Positions 9,408 to 18,470 of a DNA stretch of 64,000 nucleotides are shown piece after piece. Position numbers and translations under genes: made by a program. The notes beneath the pieces were generated by a model that saw only the letters and a program-made list of their open reading frames with translations, was not told the DNA's origin and searched no databases. This DNA is from an uncultured Helicobacteraceae bacterium (GTDB taxonomy: Bacteria > Campylobacterota > Campylobacteria > Campylobacterales > Helicobacteraceae), in assembly GCA_944323755.1 (NCBI GenBank), contig CALUTR010000004.1:177340-241339 (forward strand). The letters run 5' to 3'. Each line of letters begins with the position of its first letter. The stretch's first letter is position 1.

Positions 9408-10286
9408 TTGATATTAAGGGTTCCTGCTACAAGTGCAAATCTAGGTCCAGGATTTGACACTCTTGGATTATCTCTTGGTTTGTATAATCGATTTAAGATT
9501 GCACCATCGATAGTGCAAAGTATTAAGATTGATGGGCAGGGTTGCAACATTCCAAAGCTTTTAAAAGATAATAATTTTATAAAAATTTTTAAAGATGTTT
9601 ATTGTGAATTAAGTGGTGAAAAAAAGGAATTTAGTTTTTATTTGAAAAATGAGATTCCTATTTCTCGTGGTCTTGGAAGTAGTTCTGCTGTTGTGGTTGG
9701 GGCTATCGTTTCTGCTTATGAGGTATTAAAAGTGCCATATACACGAGATATGATTTTATCTAGAGCTATTAAATATGAAAAACATCCAGATAATATCACT
9801 CCCGCAGTAAATGGTGGATTTAATATCGCTATGATAAAGAACTCAAAAGTATTTTATATAAAACATAAGATCCCAAATGATATCAAGGCTGTTGTTGTCA
9901 TTCCAGATAAATCCATATCCACAAGATATTCAAGAAAGACATTGCCAAAGCATTATAGTCTGCAAGATGCTGTGTTTAATATATCTCGTTCATCAATGAT
10001 ATCTGGAATATTTTTATCAAAACGATGGAATCTGTTAAAGATAGCAGCAGAGGATAGAATCCATCAAGATAAGAGAATGGCTTTGCTTCCAGCATTGTTT
10101 TCTGTCCGTAAGGAAGCGATAAAAAAAGGTGCTTTAATGAGTGTTCTCTCAGGTAGTGGCTCGACATTTTTGAATATTTGTTATCGTGATGATTCATCTA
10201 GGATTGCAAAACATCTAAGTGATAAATTTAGGGATTTTAGAGTGCTAGAGTTAGAATTCGACAATAATGGATTTATTATGGAATAG
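9408..10286 (+). CDS. thrB: Homoserine kinase
   Basis: Phosphorylates homoserine on the way to threonine. GHMP-kinase features are clear: the N-terminal VPATSANLGPGFDTLG, the ATP loop PISRGLGSSSAVV, and C-terminal LSGSGST. A TTG start at 9408 is chosen because it sits 5 bases after AGGAG (9398-9402) and gives the conserved N-terminus; no ATG is suitable. The 292-residue length is normal. Confidence 0.95.
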   Translation: MILRVPATSANLGPGFDTLGLSLGLYNRFKIAPSIVQSIKIDGQGCNIPKLLKDNNFIKIFKDVYCELSGEKKEFSFYLKNEIPISRGLGSSSAVVVGAIVSAYEVLKVPYTRDMILSRAIKYEKHPDNITPAVNGGFNIAMIKNSKVFYIKHKIPNDIKAVVVIPDKSISTRYSRKTLPKHYSLQDAVFNISRSSMISGIFLSKRWNLLKIAAEDRIHQDKRMALLPALFSVRKEAIKKGALMSVLSGSGSTFLNICYRDDSSRIAKHLSDKFRDFRVLELEFDNNGFIME

Positions 10287-10298
10287 GCTTTTGATATA

Positions 10299-10583
10299 AT
10301 GATAAAAATAAGAATGTGTATTTGCTGCAGGCAAAGATTTCTGCAAGATTCTCTTTTGAGATTGCAAATAAAAGATGGGGCTTTGTGTTTATATACTATG
10401 AGTGGCAGGAGCTTTTATATTTGTAAAGATTGCGTAACACAAGTAAAAGTAGTTAGCATCATTTGTAGAATTTTTAAAATAAAAAATAATGAAAATTTAG
10501 TGAATTTTTTTAAGGAGATATCTCATAAATGGCAAAAGAACAACTACCAAAAGTTAAAGTATCAGAAATCGCAAGAGATTTAG
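10299..10583 (+). CDS. YlxR-type (DUF448) small RNA-binding protein
   Basis: A 94-residue protein just upstream of infB, the classical place of YlxR. The N-terminal pattern RMCICCRQRF matches the family's R-x-C-x2-C-R start, and GRSFYICKDC matches its second half. The family is described as nucleic-acid binding and, in some bacteria, as a modulator of RNase P; no function is established here. Its last 55 bases overlap infB in another frame, so the two may be translationally coupled. Confidence 0.7.
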   Translation: MIKIRMCICCRQRFLQDSLLRLQIKDGALCLYTMSGRSFYICKDCVTQVKVVSIICRIFKIKNNENLVNFFKEISHKWQKNNYQKLKYQKSQEI

Positions 10584-13120
10584 GCATAAAAGCTAAAGAT
10601 GTTTTGCTTAAGGCAAGTGAAATTGGTATTGAAATAAAAAGTGTAAATAGTAGTGTTGAACAAAATAAAGCAGAGGATATTTATAAATACATAGCTCAAG
10701 GTATAGTTCCTGTGGCAATGCCTAAAGCATCAAAGAAGACTTCACAAATAGAATCTGATTCAAAGAAAAAAACACTTAAAAAACCATCTGTAAAAATACA
10801 AAAAGATGAGACAAAGAGTGATTCTGTTAAAGAAATGACTAAAAAAGATGAGCCAAAACATCAAGAGCCGAAAAAATCCAATAAAGAGCAGTCATCTATC
10901 AAAACGCCAGAAGTGAGAAAAATTATAATCGTTTCTAAAAATAGCACAAAAGATGATGTGGTACAAGAAAAGAATCTTGAAAATATAGAAAAAGCAAAAG
11001 AAGCTAAAGATAATATTTTGCACCCAATAGAAATACCAAAAGCAGATGTAAAAATAAAGAAAAAGCAAAAAGAGCATAAAAAGATTCAAAGCCACAAGGG
11101 TAATGAACAAAAAATTGATATTAATAGAAATCTAGGTGATACTAAAATTGATGATGATGACGAAGAAGTAATGATGTTTGATATCAATCAAACAGATAAT
11201 AAAAATGATGAAGAAAAGGAAGAGAAAATCACAGATAGGATCAGAATCCAACGCGCCAATCCTTGGTTTTCAGATAATATAGGCAGAGATAGAAAAAAGG
11301 GTAAAAATAGAAATTATAGAAAAGATAGCTCAAGTAGTAATAATGTCTCCGCTTTAGATAATGCAAAGGGGATTATAAGTATTCCTGATGAAATTAGAGT
11401 GTATGAATTCGCAGATAAGGTGAATCTAAGAGTTACAGATATTATTTCAAAGTTATTTAAAATGGGTGAAATGGTTACTAAAAATGATTTTTTAGATGCC
11501 ACTACTATAGAGATTCTTGCACAAGAATTTGATCTAAAAATAGAAATATCAAAGGCTGTCCAAGAATTAGAATATTTGCATTCTAATGAAGATATGGAAA
11601 AAGAGTTAATCCATAGGGCACCTGTTGTAACGATTATGGGGCATGTTGATCATGGAAAAACTTCATTGCTAGATTATATTAGAAATTCAAGGGTTACAAA
11701 GACGGAACACGGTGGAATTACGCAACACATCGGTGCATATATGGTGAATAAAAATGGAAAAGATATTACTTTTATTGATACTCCAGGGCATGAAGCATTT
11801 GCAAATATGCGCTCTAGGGGGGCTCAAGTAACAGATATTGCAATTATTGTGATTGCTGCAGATGATGGCGTAAAACAGCAAACAAAAGAAGCCTTAGCGC
11901 ACGCAAAAAAATCTAATGTGCAAATTATTATTGCTATGAATAAAATGGATAAAGAGGGTGCAAATCCAGATAAACTAAAAGCAGAAATGGCTGAGCTTGG
12001 TTATAATCCTGCTGATTGGGGTGGAGAGTATGATTTTGTGCCAGTGAGTGCAAAAACTGGTGAAGGTATAGATGATTTATTAGATACGATATTGCTTCAA
12101 GCTGAAATTATGGAATTAAAGGCAAATATCGCGTCTAAGGCAAAAGCAGTTGTTTTAGAAGGAAGTCTTGATAAAGGTAAAGGTCCTGTGGTTACTGCTA
12201 TTGTTCAAGAAGGAAAATTAAAGGTTGGAAGTAGTGTTGTTGCTGATACGGCATATGGCAAGGTTAGGGCGCTAATAAAAGATAATGGTCAAAATACAAA
12301 TGAGCTAAATCCATCTGAAATCGCATTGCTAGTAGGATTGAATGAGGTCCCAAGTGCGGGATCTATTTTAGTTAGTGTAGATAGTGATTCCATAGCTAAA
12401 GAATATGCAAATAAAAGAAAATCTTATCTTAGAGCAAAAGAGTTATCAAAAAGCACTAAAGTTTCATTTGATGAGTTAAGTAGTGTTGTAGCAGAGGGTA
12501 GATTAAAACCACTTAGAATTATCTTAAAAGCTGATACTCAAGGATCTCTTGAAGCAATAAAGGTTTCATTGGAAGCACTAAGTAATGATGAGGTAAAGGT
12601 TAATATTATTATTTCTTCAGTTGGTAATATTACAGAGAGTGATATTGATATTGCTGCAAGTTCTAGCAATTGTTATATTTTAGGATTCAATGTTAAACCT
12701 CTTTCTATACTAAAATCAAAAGCAAAAGAGCATAATGTAAGCATTAATAGCTATTCAATTATCTATAATCTCATTGATGATGTGAAAGTGATCATATCAA
12801 ATATGATGTCTCCAATTATAGAAGAAGAGATCGTTGGGAATCTTGAAGTAAGAGATATATTTAGCATAGGAAAAGGTAATATTATTGCTGGTTGTTTCGT
12901 GCTTGATGGTATTATTGTGCGAAATTCAAAGGTGAATTTATATAGAAATAATAAATTAATCCATTCAGGCAGTATTTCATCATTAAAGCGCTTTAAAGAT
13001 GATGTAAAAGAGGTAACAAAAGGTTATGAGTGCGGGATTATGATTGATTTATTTAATGATATTAAAGTTGGCGATAATATAGAAGTGATAAAAGAAGTTG
13101 CAAAACAACAACAAATATGA
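10529..13120 (+). CDS. infB: Translation initiation factor IF-2
   Basis: GTPase that delivers initiator tRNA to the 30S subunit. The 863-residue protein has a small N-terminal IF2-N domain, a long lysine- and glutamate-rich linker (about residues 65-250), a second IF2-N domain, then the G domain with GHVDHGKT (about 371-378), DTPGHEAF and NKMD, followed by domains II-IV. The start follows AAGGAGATAT within ylxR. An ATGA overlap joins it to rbfA. Confidence 0.98.
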   Translation: MAKEQLPKVKVSEIARDLGIKAKDVLLKASEIGIEIKSVNSSVEQNKAEDIYKYIAQGIVPVAMPKASKKTSQIESDSKKKTLKKPSVKIQKDETKSDSVKEMTKKDEPKHQEPKKSNKEQSSIKTPEVRKIIIVSKNSTKDDVVQEKNLENIEKAKEAKDNILHPIEIPKADVKIKKKQKEHKKIQSHKGNEQKIDINRNLGDTKIDDDDEEVMMFDINQTDNKNDEEKEEKITDRIRIQRANPWFSDNIGRDRKKGKNRNYRKDSSSSNNVSALDNAKGIISIPDEIRVYEFADKVNLRVTDIISKLFKMGEMVTKNDFLDATTIEILAQEFDLKIEISKAVQELEYLHSNEDMEKELIHRAPVVTIMGHVDHGKTSLLDYIRNSRVTKTEHGGITQHIGAYMVNKNGKDITFIDTPGHEAFANMRSRGAQVTDIAIIVIAADDGVKQQTKEALAHAKKSNVQIIIAMNKMDKEGANPDKLKAEMAELGYNPADWGGEYDFVPVSAKTGEGIDDLLDTILLQAEIMELKANIASKAKAVVLEGSLDKGKGPVVTAIVQEGKLKVGSSVVADTAYGKVRALIKDNGQNTNELNPSEIALLVGLNEVPSAGSILVSVDSDSIAKEYANKRKSYLRAKELSKSTKVSFDELSSVVAEGRLKPLRIILKADTQGSLEAIKVSLEALSNDEVKVNIIISSVGNITESDIDIAASSSNCYILGFNVKPLSILKSKAKEHNVSINSYSIIYNLIDDVKVIISNMMSPIIEEEIVGNLEVRDIFSIGKGNIIAGCFVLDGIIVRNSKVNLYRNNKLIHSGSISSLKRFKDDVKEVTKGYECGIMIDLFNDIKVGDNIEVIKEVAKQQQI

Positions 13121-13473
13121 ATAATATCAAATTACTAAAAATACAATCTTTACTCAAAGAGTGCCTTCAAGAAGCGCTTTTTGAGCTTAATGATACTAGA
13201 TTAAATAGTCTAAGTATCATTAGAGTTGAATGTAAAAAGGGTAAAGAGCACGCAAAAGTGTTGTTCGATACGACAGGTATTGATGAGTGCGAACAAAAAG
13301 AGATTTTAAAACTTCTTAAAAAGGCTAATAGTTTGATCAAAGAGCAGCTTCAAAGTTCGCTTAATTGGTATAAAGCACCGAATCTAAGCTATGAATTTGA
13401 TAAAGAAATGCAGACTTTAAATAGATTAGATTCTATATTTAGACAAATCCAAAAAAAGGATAGCAATGATTAG
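13117..13473 (+). CDS. rbfA: Ribosome-binding factor A
   Basis: Small (118-residue) KH-fold factor that matures the 16S rRNA 5' end during 30S assembly. The identification rests on length, the pattern LKECLQEALFELNDTRL at the N-terminus, and position between infB and rimP, as in H. pylori. Sequence conservation is moderate. The ATG overlaps the infB stop and its own end overlaps rimP by 8 bases. Confidence 0.85.
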   Translation: MNNIKLLKIQSLLKECLQEALFELNDTRLNSLSIIRVECKKGKEHAKVLFDTTGIDECEQKEILKLLKKANSLIKEQLQSSLNWYKAPNLSYEFDKEMQTLNRLDSIFRQIQKKDSND

Positions 13474-13891
13474 TGGTGAATTAGAATCTCAAATTGCAAA
13501 AATTGTAGAGAATAATGGCTATTTTCTATATGATATTGAGATATTAAAAGAAAATGATGCATATATTTTCCGTGTTTCTATCACTTCAAAAGATGGTATT
13601 AATCATCAAGATTGTCAAAAAATAAATGATTTAATCTCACCATTTCTTGATGTATGTGATCCAATTGATGGGGAGTATTTTTTAGAGGTTAGTTCGCCTG
13701 GATTAGAAAGGATTTTAAAAAAACCAAAGCACTTTCAATTATCCTCTGGTGATAAAATTGAAATAAAATTAATAGATAAAACAAAAATCACAGGAATCTT
13801 AGGTGTTAGTGATAATGAGGGTTTTTATTTAGATTCTACTTATTATAGATACAGCGATATTAAAAAAGCTAAGAGTATTTTTGAGTGGTAG
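13466..13891 (+). CDS. rimP: Ribosome maturation factor RimP
   Basis: A 141-residue two-domain factor for 30S subunit maturation. The family signature is present at residues about 57-78: DPIDGEYFLEVSSPGLERIL. The C-terminal SH3-like half is short. It lies in an overlapping chain rbfA-rimP-ribD, so expression is likely tied to the translation operon. Confidence 0.92.
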   Translation: MISGELESQIAKIVENNGYFLYDIEILKENDAYIFRVSITSKDGINHQDCQKINDLISPFLDVCDPIDGEYFLEVSSPGLERILKKPKHFQLSSGDKIEIKLIDKTKITGILGVSDNEGFYLDSTYYRYSDIKKAKSIFEW

Positions 13892-14886
13892 ATTATGATT
13901 TTTATATGGATATTGCCATATCAAAGGCTTGGGAGTTTCAAGCTCTAGCATTGCCTAATCCATCTGTTGGAGCTTTAATTTTAGATTCTAATAATTCAAT
14001 TATCGCTTTAGGTGCTCACGAGATATTTGGTGGCTGCCACGCTGAATTAAATGCTCTAAAATTTGCATTTATAAAACTTAATGGGGTTAAAGAATTAGAA
14101 GCAATCACAGATCCATTTGAAATTTATGATTATTTGATTAAAAATCATAATGGCTGTTTTGTGGATACAAAAATTTTTGTTACACTTGAGCCTTGCGCAC
14201 ATAGTGGTAAAACACCATCTTGTGCTGTTTTGCTTAGTATTTTAAAGCCTAGTGAGGTTATCATCTCTCATAAAGATATTAATAAATCCGCAAGTGGTGG
14301 CATTGAAATACTAAAATCAAGTGGAATAAAAATCAAATATGGAATTTTAGAAGATAGAGGTAAGGATCTACTTTATCCATTTTTTTGCATTTACAATAAA
14401 TCATCATTTAATATTTTTAAAGTAGCACAAAGATTGAATGGTAGTTTTGAAAATGGGATTATTTCAAGTGAAGATTCTATGGTTTATTCACATAAAATGC
14501 GATCTATTGCAAATCATATAATCATATCTCAAAAGACTATTTTAAATGATGATCCAAAGTTGGATTCTAGGTTTGTTGATGGTAAAGCGCCAAATATTAT
14601 TGTTGTTGGCAGAGAAAATAAATTGCATAAAAATCTAAATATTTTTAAAGCAGACAGGGAAGTAAAATTTATAAATAATATAGATGATATATCTCTTTGT
14701 GGATTTAATATCATAGAAGGTGGCGCATTATTTTTTGATAGCATAAAAGATAAGGCAGATTGTTTGCTTGTGTTTTTATCTCCAAATATGCAGCAAGGAA
14801 GAAATTTTACTAGCAATTTTAGTGGAAGGATTATGCATTCTATGCGCATTGGCAAGGATATTGCATTATGGATACAAAAAGACTAG
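13885..14886 (+). CDS. ribD: Bifunctional riboflavin deaminase/reductase RibD
   Basis: Catalyses two middle steps of riboflavin synthesis. The N-terminal deaminase domain has zinc motifs CHAELNAL and LEPCAHSGKTPSC; the C-terminal reductase domain starts near residue 175 (FKVAQRLNGSF). A GTG start at 13885 is chosen because it gives the usual DYDFYMDIAI N-terminus and overlaps the rimP stop by 7 bases; an ATG at 13906 would cut that conserved region. The protein is 333 residues, slightly short for the family. Confidence 0.9.
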   Translation: MVDYDFYMDIAISKAWEFQALALPNPSVGALILDSNNSIIALGAHEIFGGCHAELNALKFAFIKLNGVKELEAITDPFEIYDYLIKNHNGCFVDTKIFVTLEPCAHSGKTPSCAVLLSILKPSEVIISHKDINKSASGGIEILKSSGIKIKYGILEDRGKDLLYPFFCIYNKSSFNIFKVAQRLNGSFENGIISSEDSMVYSHKMRSIANHIIISQKTILNDDPKLDSRFVDGKAPNIIVVGRENKLHKNLNIFKADREVKFINNIDDISLCGFNIIEGGALFFDSIKDKADCLLVFLSPNMQQGRNFTSNFSGRIMHSMRIGKDIALWIQKD

Positions 14887-15587
14887 ATTTATATCAATTA
14901 GAAAATGGCTACTGCTACAATAGTGATAGTTTATTCCTTTATTCTTTTGTTAAAAGATTTTTAAAAAACAATATAAATTTGCTTGATATTGGCACAGGCT
15001 GTGGAATCTTAGGACTTTTATGCGCCAGAGATTTTAATATTAATCTTAGTTTGAATGAAATAAATAATACTATGGCAAGTATCGCATCAATCAATGCTAA
15101 GAATAATGGCATTTCGTGTGATATGATTGTTGGTAATATTTTGGAAACTAATGTAGGAAAGTTTGATTATATTATTTCAAATCCACCATTTTATAGAAAA
15201 GATATTATTGATTCTAAAAATGAATTTTTGTTTTTAGCACGACAAAGTGAGAATCTACCATTGCATCAGTTTCTTAGATTTGTAAAATCATCATTAAAGC
15301 CAAATGGTAAATTTATATTTTGCTATGATGCAAAAGAGATAAAAGGTGTATTTAGCGCGATTGAGGGTATTGGATTGAATGTCGATGAAATGAGATTTGT
15401 CTATCCAAATGAAAATAAATATGCTAATTTAGTGATGATAATGTGTAGATACTCTAAAAGTCAGACAAAGATTCTCCCTCCATTGTATAATTTTATAAAT
15501 GGAGAGAATTCAAAAGAGGCAAAAGAGATTTTTAAGCTTTGTAATACTTGCAGTATCAAGATATCGCATTTGGAGCAAATACTATGA
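14868..15587 (+). CDS. TrmN6-like SAM-dependent methyltransferase
   Basis: A 239-residue class I methyltransferase. The SAM-binding motif is LLDIGTGCGILGLL and the catalytic motif of N6-adenine and related methylases is NPPFYRK. The architecture resembles the tRNA1(Val) m6A37 methyltransferase TrmN6 (YfiC); the exact tRNA or other substrate cannot be read from the sequence. It overlaps ribD by 19 bases and the next gene by 4. Confidence 0.75.
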   Translation: MDTKRLDLYQLENGYCYNSDSLFLYSFVKRFLKNNINLLDIGTGCGILGLLCARDFNINLSLNEINNTMASIASINAKNNGISCDMIVGNILETNVGKFDYIISNPPFYRKDIIDSKNEFLFLARQSENLPLHQFLRFVKSSLKPNGKFIFCYDAKEIKGVFSAIEGIGLNVDEMRFVYPNENKYANLVMIMCRYSKSQTKILPPLYNFINGENSKEAKEIFKLCNTCSIKISHLEQIL

Positions 15588-15943
15588 TAGAAAAAGATGG
15601 TTTTGATTTTGTTTTTGATGAAAGTAAATGTATTGAATGCGGAGGTAAGTGCTGCATTGGCGATGGATATGTATTTTTAGAAATAGATGAGGCGAAAAAA
15701 ATTGCAGATTATTTAAATATCTCACTTGATGAATTTGGTATGCAATATTTACGCAGGGTTGGCAATAGATATGCATTAAAAGAGAATGGCGACAATCCAG
15801 ATTGTATTTTTTTAGATTCTAAAAGACAATGTCGTATTTATGAATGCAGACCGAAGAATTGTGCTAGTTTTCCATTTTGGGATATTTTTAAGAAAAATCC
15901 ACAAGGAGCTTTTAGAGAATGTATTGGTGTTTTAAAAAAATAA
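15584..15943 (+). CDS. YkgJ-family cysteine-cluster protein
   Basis: A 119-residue protein of the putative zinc/iron-chelating family (YkgJ/UPF0153). It has the N-terminal cluster CIECGGKCC, then C-x-F at CIFLDSKRQCRIYECRPKNC and a late cysteine, the typical eight-cysteine pattern. The start at 15584 follows GGAG (15572-15575) and overlaps the previous stop. Function is unknown in the family, though a metal cluster is likely. Confidence 0.8.
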   Translation: MIEKDGFDFVFDESKCIECGGKCCIGDGYVFLEIDEAKKIADYLNISLDEFGMQYLRRVGNRYALKENGDNPDCIFLDSKRQCRIYECRPKNCASFPFWDIFKKNPQGAFRECIGVLKK

Positions 15944-17154
15944 TAGCATTGTTATTTTGCTTTGTGGTTTTTAGCTATGGGCAAAATATTCAAGATGACA
16001 AGATTTTTGAAGCTTTATCTTTTATTGATGTTGGTGATTATAAAAGTGCGATAGGAATATATAATGAACTCTATGAAGCTACAAATAATCTTGAATATCT
16101 CCAAGAAGTTATAAAATTATCTGCTAGTATAGGTGATATTGATAATACATTGCGATATATCAATGAATATCAAAATGTTAATAACAACAACCTAGAGATT
16201 AAATATATTCTTGCAGGTATATATATGACTCTAAAAGATTCAAATAATGCAATTTCAGTATATGAAGAGATTATAAGACTAGAGAATAGGGATTTTTCAA
16301 ATAAAACAAATCTAAAAACACTTGGTGGTTTGTATGCGTTGCAAAGGAGCTTTGATAACGCACAAAAATATCTAATGCAATCATATGCACTAGAAAAGGA
16401 TATGCATACATTATTGCTTATTGCTTCAGTTGATATCTCTTTAGATGATTTTGATCATAGTGTACCTCTTATAAAGGATTATTTTAAATCTGAAATTGAT
16501 GATGATTTTGCACAAGTGATAACTCAATTAGCATTTAGCAATAAAATATTAGATGATGTGGAAGATTTATTTTCTTTTTATTATGACAAAAATCCAAATG
16601 TAATTAATGCAAATAATTTATTTAGAATCTATGTTCTTGATGATAATTTTGATGATGCGCTAGATTTGGCATATAAATATGATCTTAATTTGGAAACTAT
16701 TGTTGATAAATATCTATCTATTAAAGATTATAAAAATGCTAGAACGATTCTAAAGCAGCTAATAGACAAAAAGAATGATGTGTATTATTATGGTGTGATG
16801 GCTATCATTGATTTTGAGGAAGCAGAGGATAAGATGGTTGTTGTAGATAGTGTGATAAATAATTTTAAAATCGCTCTAAAAGATGCTAATTATCCGCTAT
16901 TTGCAAATTATTTGGGATATTTGTTAATTGATTATGATATAGATATAAATGAGGGTATACAATATGTGAGAAATGCATTAAAGGAGGATCCTAAGAATCC
17001 TGCTTATTTAGATTCTCTTGCGTGGGGGTATTATAAACTACATCAATGCAAAGAAGCTTTTGAAGTGATAAATGCGATCCCAAAAGAAATCCTTGAGCAT
17101 GAAAAAGAGATAAAAGAGCATTTAGGATATATAGAAAATTGTTTGCAAAAATAA
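15919..17154 (+). CDS. Secreted TPR-repeat protein
   Basis: A 411-residue protein with an N-terminal signal peptide (hydrophobic stretch LLFCFVVFSYG) followed by helical tetratricopeptide-like repeats throughout, clearest near residues 35-170 and at the C-terminus (PAYLDSLAWGYYKLHQCKEA). Such proteins scaffold periplasmic or envelope complexes; the partner is unknown. The gene overlaps the cysteine-cluster gene by 25 bases. The ATG at 15919 is used because it gives a complete signal peptide. Confidence 0.7.
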   Translation: MYWCFKKIIALLFCFVVFSYGQNIQDDKIFEALSFIDVGDYKSAIGIYNELYEATNNLEYLQEVIKLSASIGDIDNTLRYINEYQNVNNNNLEIKYILAGIYMTLKDSNNAISVYEEIIRLENRDFSNKTNLKTLGGLYALQRSFDNAQKYLMQSYALEKDMHTLLLIASVDISLDDFDHSVPLIKDYFKSEIDDDFAQVITQLAFSNKILDDVEDLFSFYYDKNPNVINANNLFRIYVLDDNFDDALDLAYKYDLNLETIVDKYLSIKDYKNARTILKQLIDKKNDVYYYGVMAIIDFEEAEDKMVVVDSVINNFKIALKDANYPLFANYLGYLLIDYDIDINEGIQYVRNALKEDPKNPAYLDSLAWGYYKLHQCKEAFEVINAIPKEILEHEKEIKEHLGYIENCLQK

Positions 17155-17692
17155 TTAGCACTTTTTTAGATTCTAAGAGATATTTAGTGGATAAAACAAA
17201 GCTCAAATATAGAAAAACGAAATAAGCAATTTGACTTTGATTTGTTTGGTAGAAGCTTATCTATCAATCTATATTTACCTAGAGCCTTTGATTTTGATTT
17301 TTTACCATTTGTAAGTGATAACATAATGAAATTAAAAAGCATTAATAATGAATCTGATATTCCTTTTTTTATCTAATGAATTAGGTGTGATTATCGCTGA
17401 TACAACTCTGCTTTCTGATATTTCTTTGGTTGCTACGCTTAGGAGATATTTGCCTTATTTAATTATCCATAAAGATATTTTTATCTCAAAATATCAAATT
17501 TTAGAATCTGCCGTATATGGCGCTGATATGATTGTCTTAGATGCTAGTATTTTGGATTTTACATCATTTGAAATATTATTTAATTTTGCTAGCAGTTTGG
17601 GACTTAGGGTGATTTTAGATTCTATTGTATGTGCAGATGATAATATGCGTTCTAGTTTGGATTTTGTTATGATTGATAGATTAATCTTTTAG
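17139..17692 (+). pseudogene. Decayed indole-3-glycerol-phosphate synthase (TrpC)-like gene
   Basis: Three consecutive fragments in different frames together resemble a divergent TrpC. Fragment 1 (from about TTG 17139 to the stop near 17223) reads STFLDSKRYLVDKTKLKYRK, like the TrpC N-terminal helix. Fragment 2 runs from about 17227 to a stop near 17373. Fragment 3 (open from 17348) contains LPYLIIHKDIFISKYQILES and AVYGADMIVLDASILDF, which follow the TrpC pattern LP-L-KDF-I--YQI-E-----GAD-I-L. Shifts fall near A-rich bases at about 17212-17223 and a T7 run (17364-17370). The catalytic SPS lysine/glutamate region is not recognisable. It could be an intact, very divergent gene with homopolymer sequencing errors. 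Confidence 0.5.
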
Positions 17693-17848
17693 TTTTGATA
17701 GCAAAATTGCTGTGTATATAGAGAAATAATTTGCAAGTTAGTATCATTAATATATGCTTTATTTTGAAAATTAGACTTTGCTTTAATGATTTTGTTATTT
17801 TTTATGCTAAAAATCCAAATTACAAATTTTAAAAGGAGATAAATATTT

Positions 17849-18100
17849 ATGTCTTTAATGATAAATGATGAATGCATAGCTTGTGATGCTTGCAGGGAGG
17901 AGTGTCCAAATGAGGCTATTGATGAGGGTGATCCAATATATATAATAGATCCAGATAGATGCACTGAATGCGTAGGATACTATGATGAGCCAGCTTGCAT
18001 TAGTGTGTGTCCGGTAGATGCTATAGTTGCAGATCCAGACAATATGGAAAGCATTGATGAATTAAAATATAAATTCCAAAAATTATCACAAAAAGATTAG
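17849..18100 (+). CDS. fdx: 2x[4Fe-4S] ferredoxin (YfhL/Allochromatium type)
   Basis: An 83-residue electron carrier with two cluster motifs: C-x2-C-x2-C-x3-C-P (CIACDACREECP) and the second with an eight-residue insertion between its second and third cysteines (CTECVGYYDEPACISVCP), diagnostic of the Allochromatium-type subfamily. The start follows AAGGAG (17833-17838). The 150 bases upstream are AT-rich, with TATGCT at 17803-17808 as a weak -10 candidate. H. pylori has the same small ferredoxin. Confidence 0.92.
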   Translation: MSLMINDECIACDACREECPNEAIDEGDPIYIIDPDRCTECVGYYDEPACISVCPVDAIVADPDNMESIDELKYKFQKLSQKD

Positions 18101-18101
18101 T

Positions 18102-18467
18102 ATGCAATATTTTGTCTTACTCATTGTGTCCATATTTTTTACGGGTTGTATGCAAAATATTATATCACTTGATCCAGAAGCGAGATTTGTAAGAATTGTT
18201 ACTAATGAACCAGATGGCTGTAAATATTTAGGTGAAGTTTATGGCTATCAATCTGGTTCTTCATTAAATGATTCTCAAAGTATGCAAGGTGCTATAAATA
18301 ACGCCAAGAATGAAGCCTATAAAATAGGCGGAGATACGCTACATTTTTTATCAAATAATCAAAAAACATCATATATTTCTAGTGATAGAGGTGTTGTTAT
18401 GCTAGATCCATCTAATGTATCAACAAATGAAACTAGCATAGTTGGTTTAGTGTATAAATGTAATTAG
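18102..18467 (+). CDS. DUF4156-type lipoprotein
   Basis: A 121-residue predicted lipoprotein with signal peptide and lipobox (FFTGC). The body contains GCKYLGEVYG and NNAKNEAYKIGGDTL, resembling the DUF4156 family in which a cysteine pair (the second here near the C-terminus, YKCN) may form a disulfide. Function is unknown. It starts one base after the ferredoxin stop and converges with the efflux operon 3 bases downstream. Confidence 0.7.
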   Translation: MQYFVLLIVSIFFTGCMQNIISLDPEARFVRIVTNEPDGCKYLGEVYGYQSGSSLNDSQSMQGAINNAKNEAYKIGGDTLHFLSNNQKTSYISSDRGVVMLDPSNVSTNETSIVGLVYKCN

Positions 18468-18470
18468 AAT

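Noticed and set aside
11815..11823. G6 tract in infB, considered as a phase-variation site
   Set aside because: It encodes part of the conserved G-domain segment RSRGAQV of an essential gene; six bases is short and switching would be lethal.
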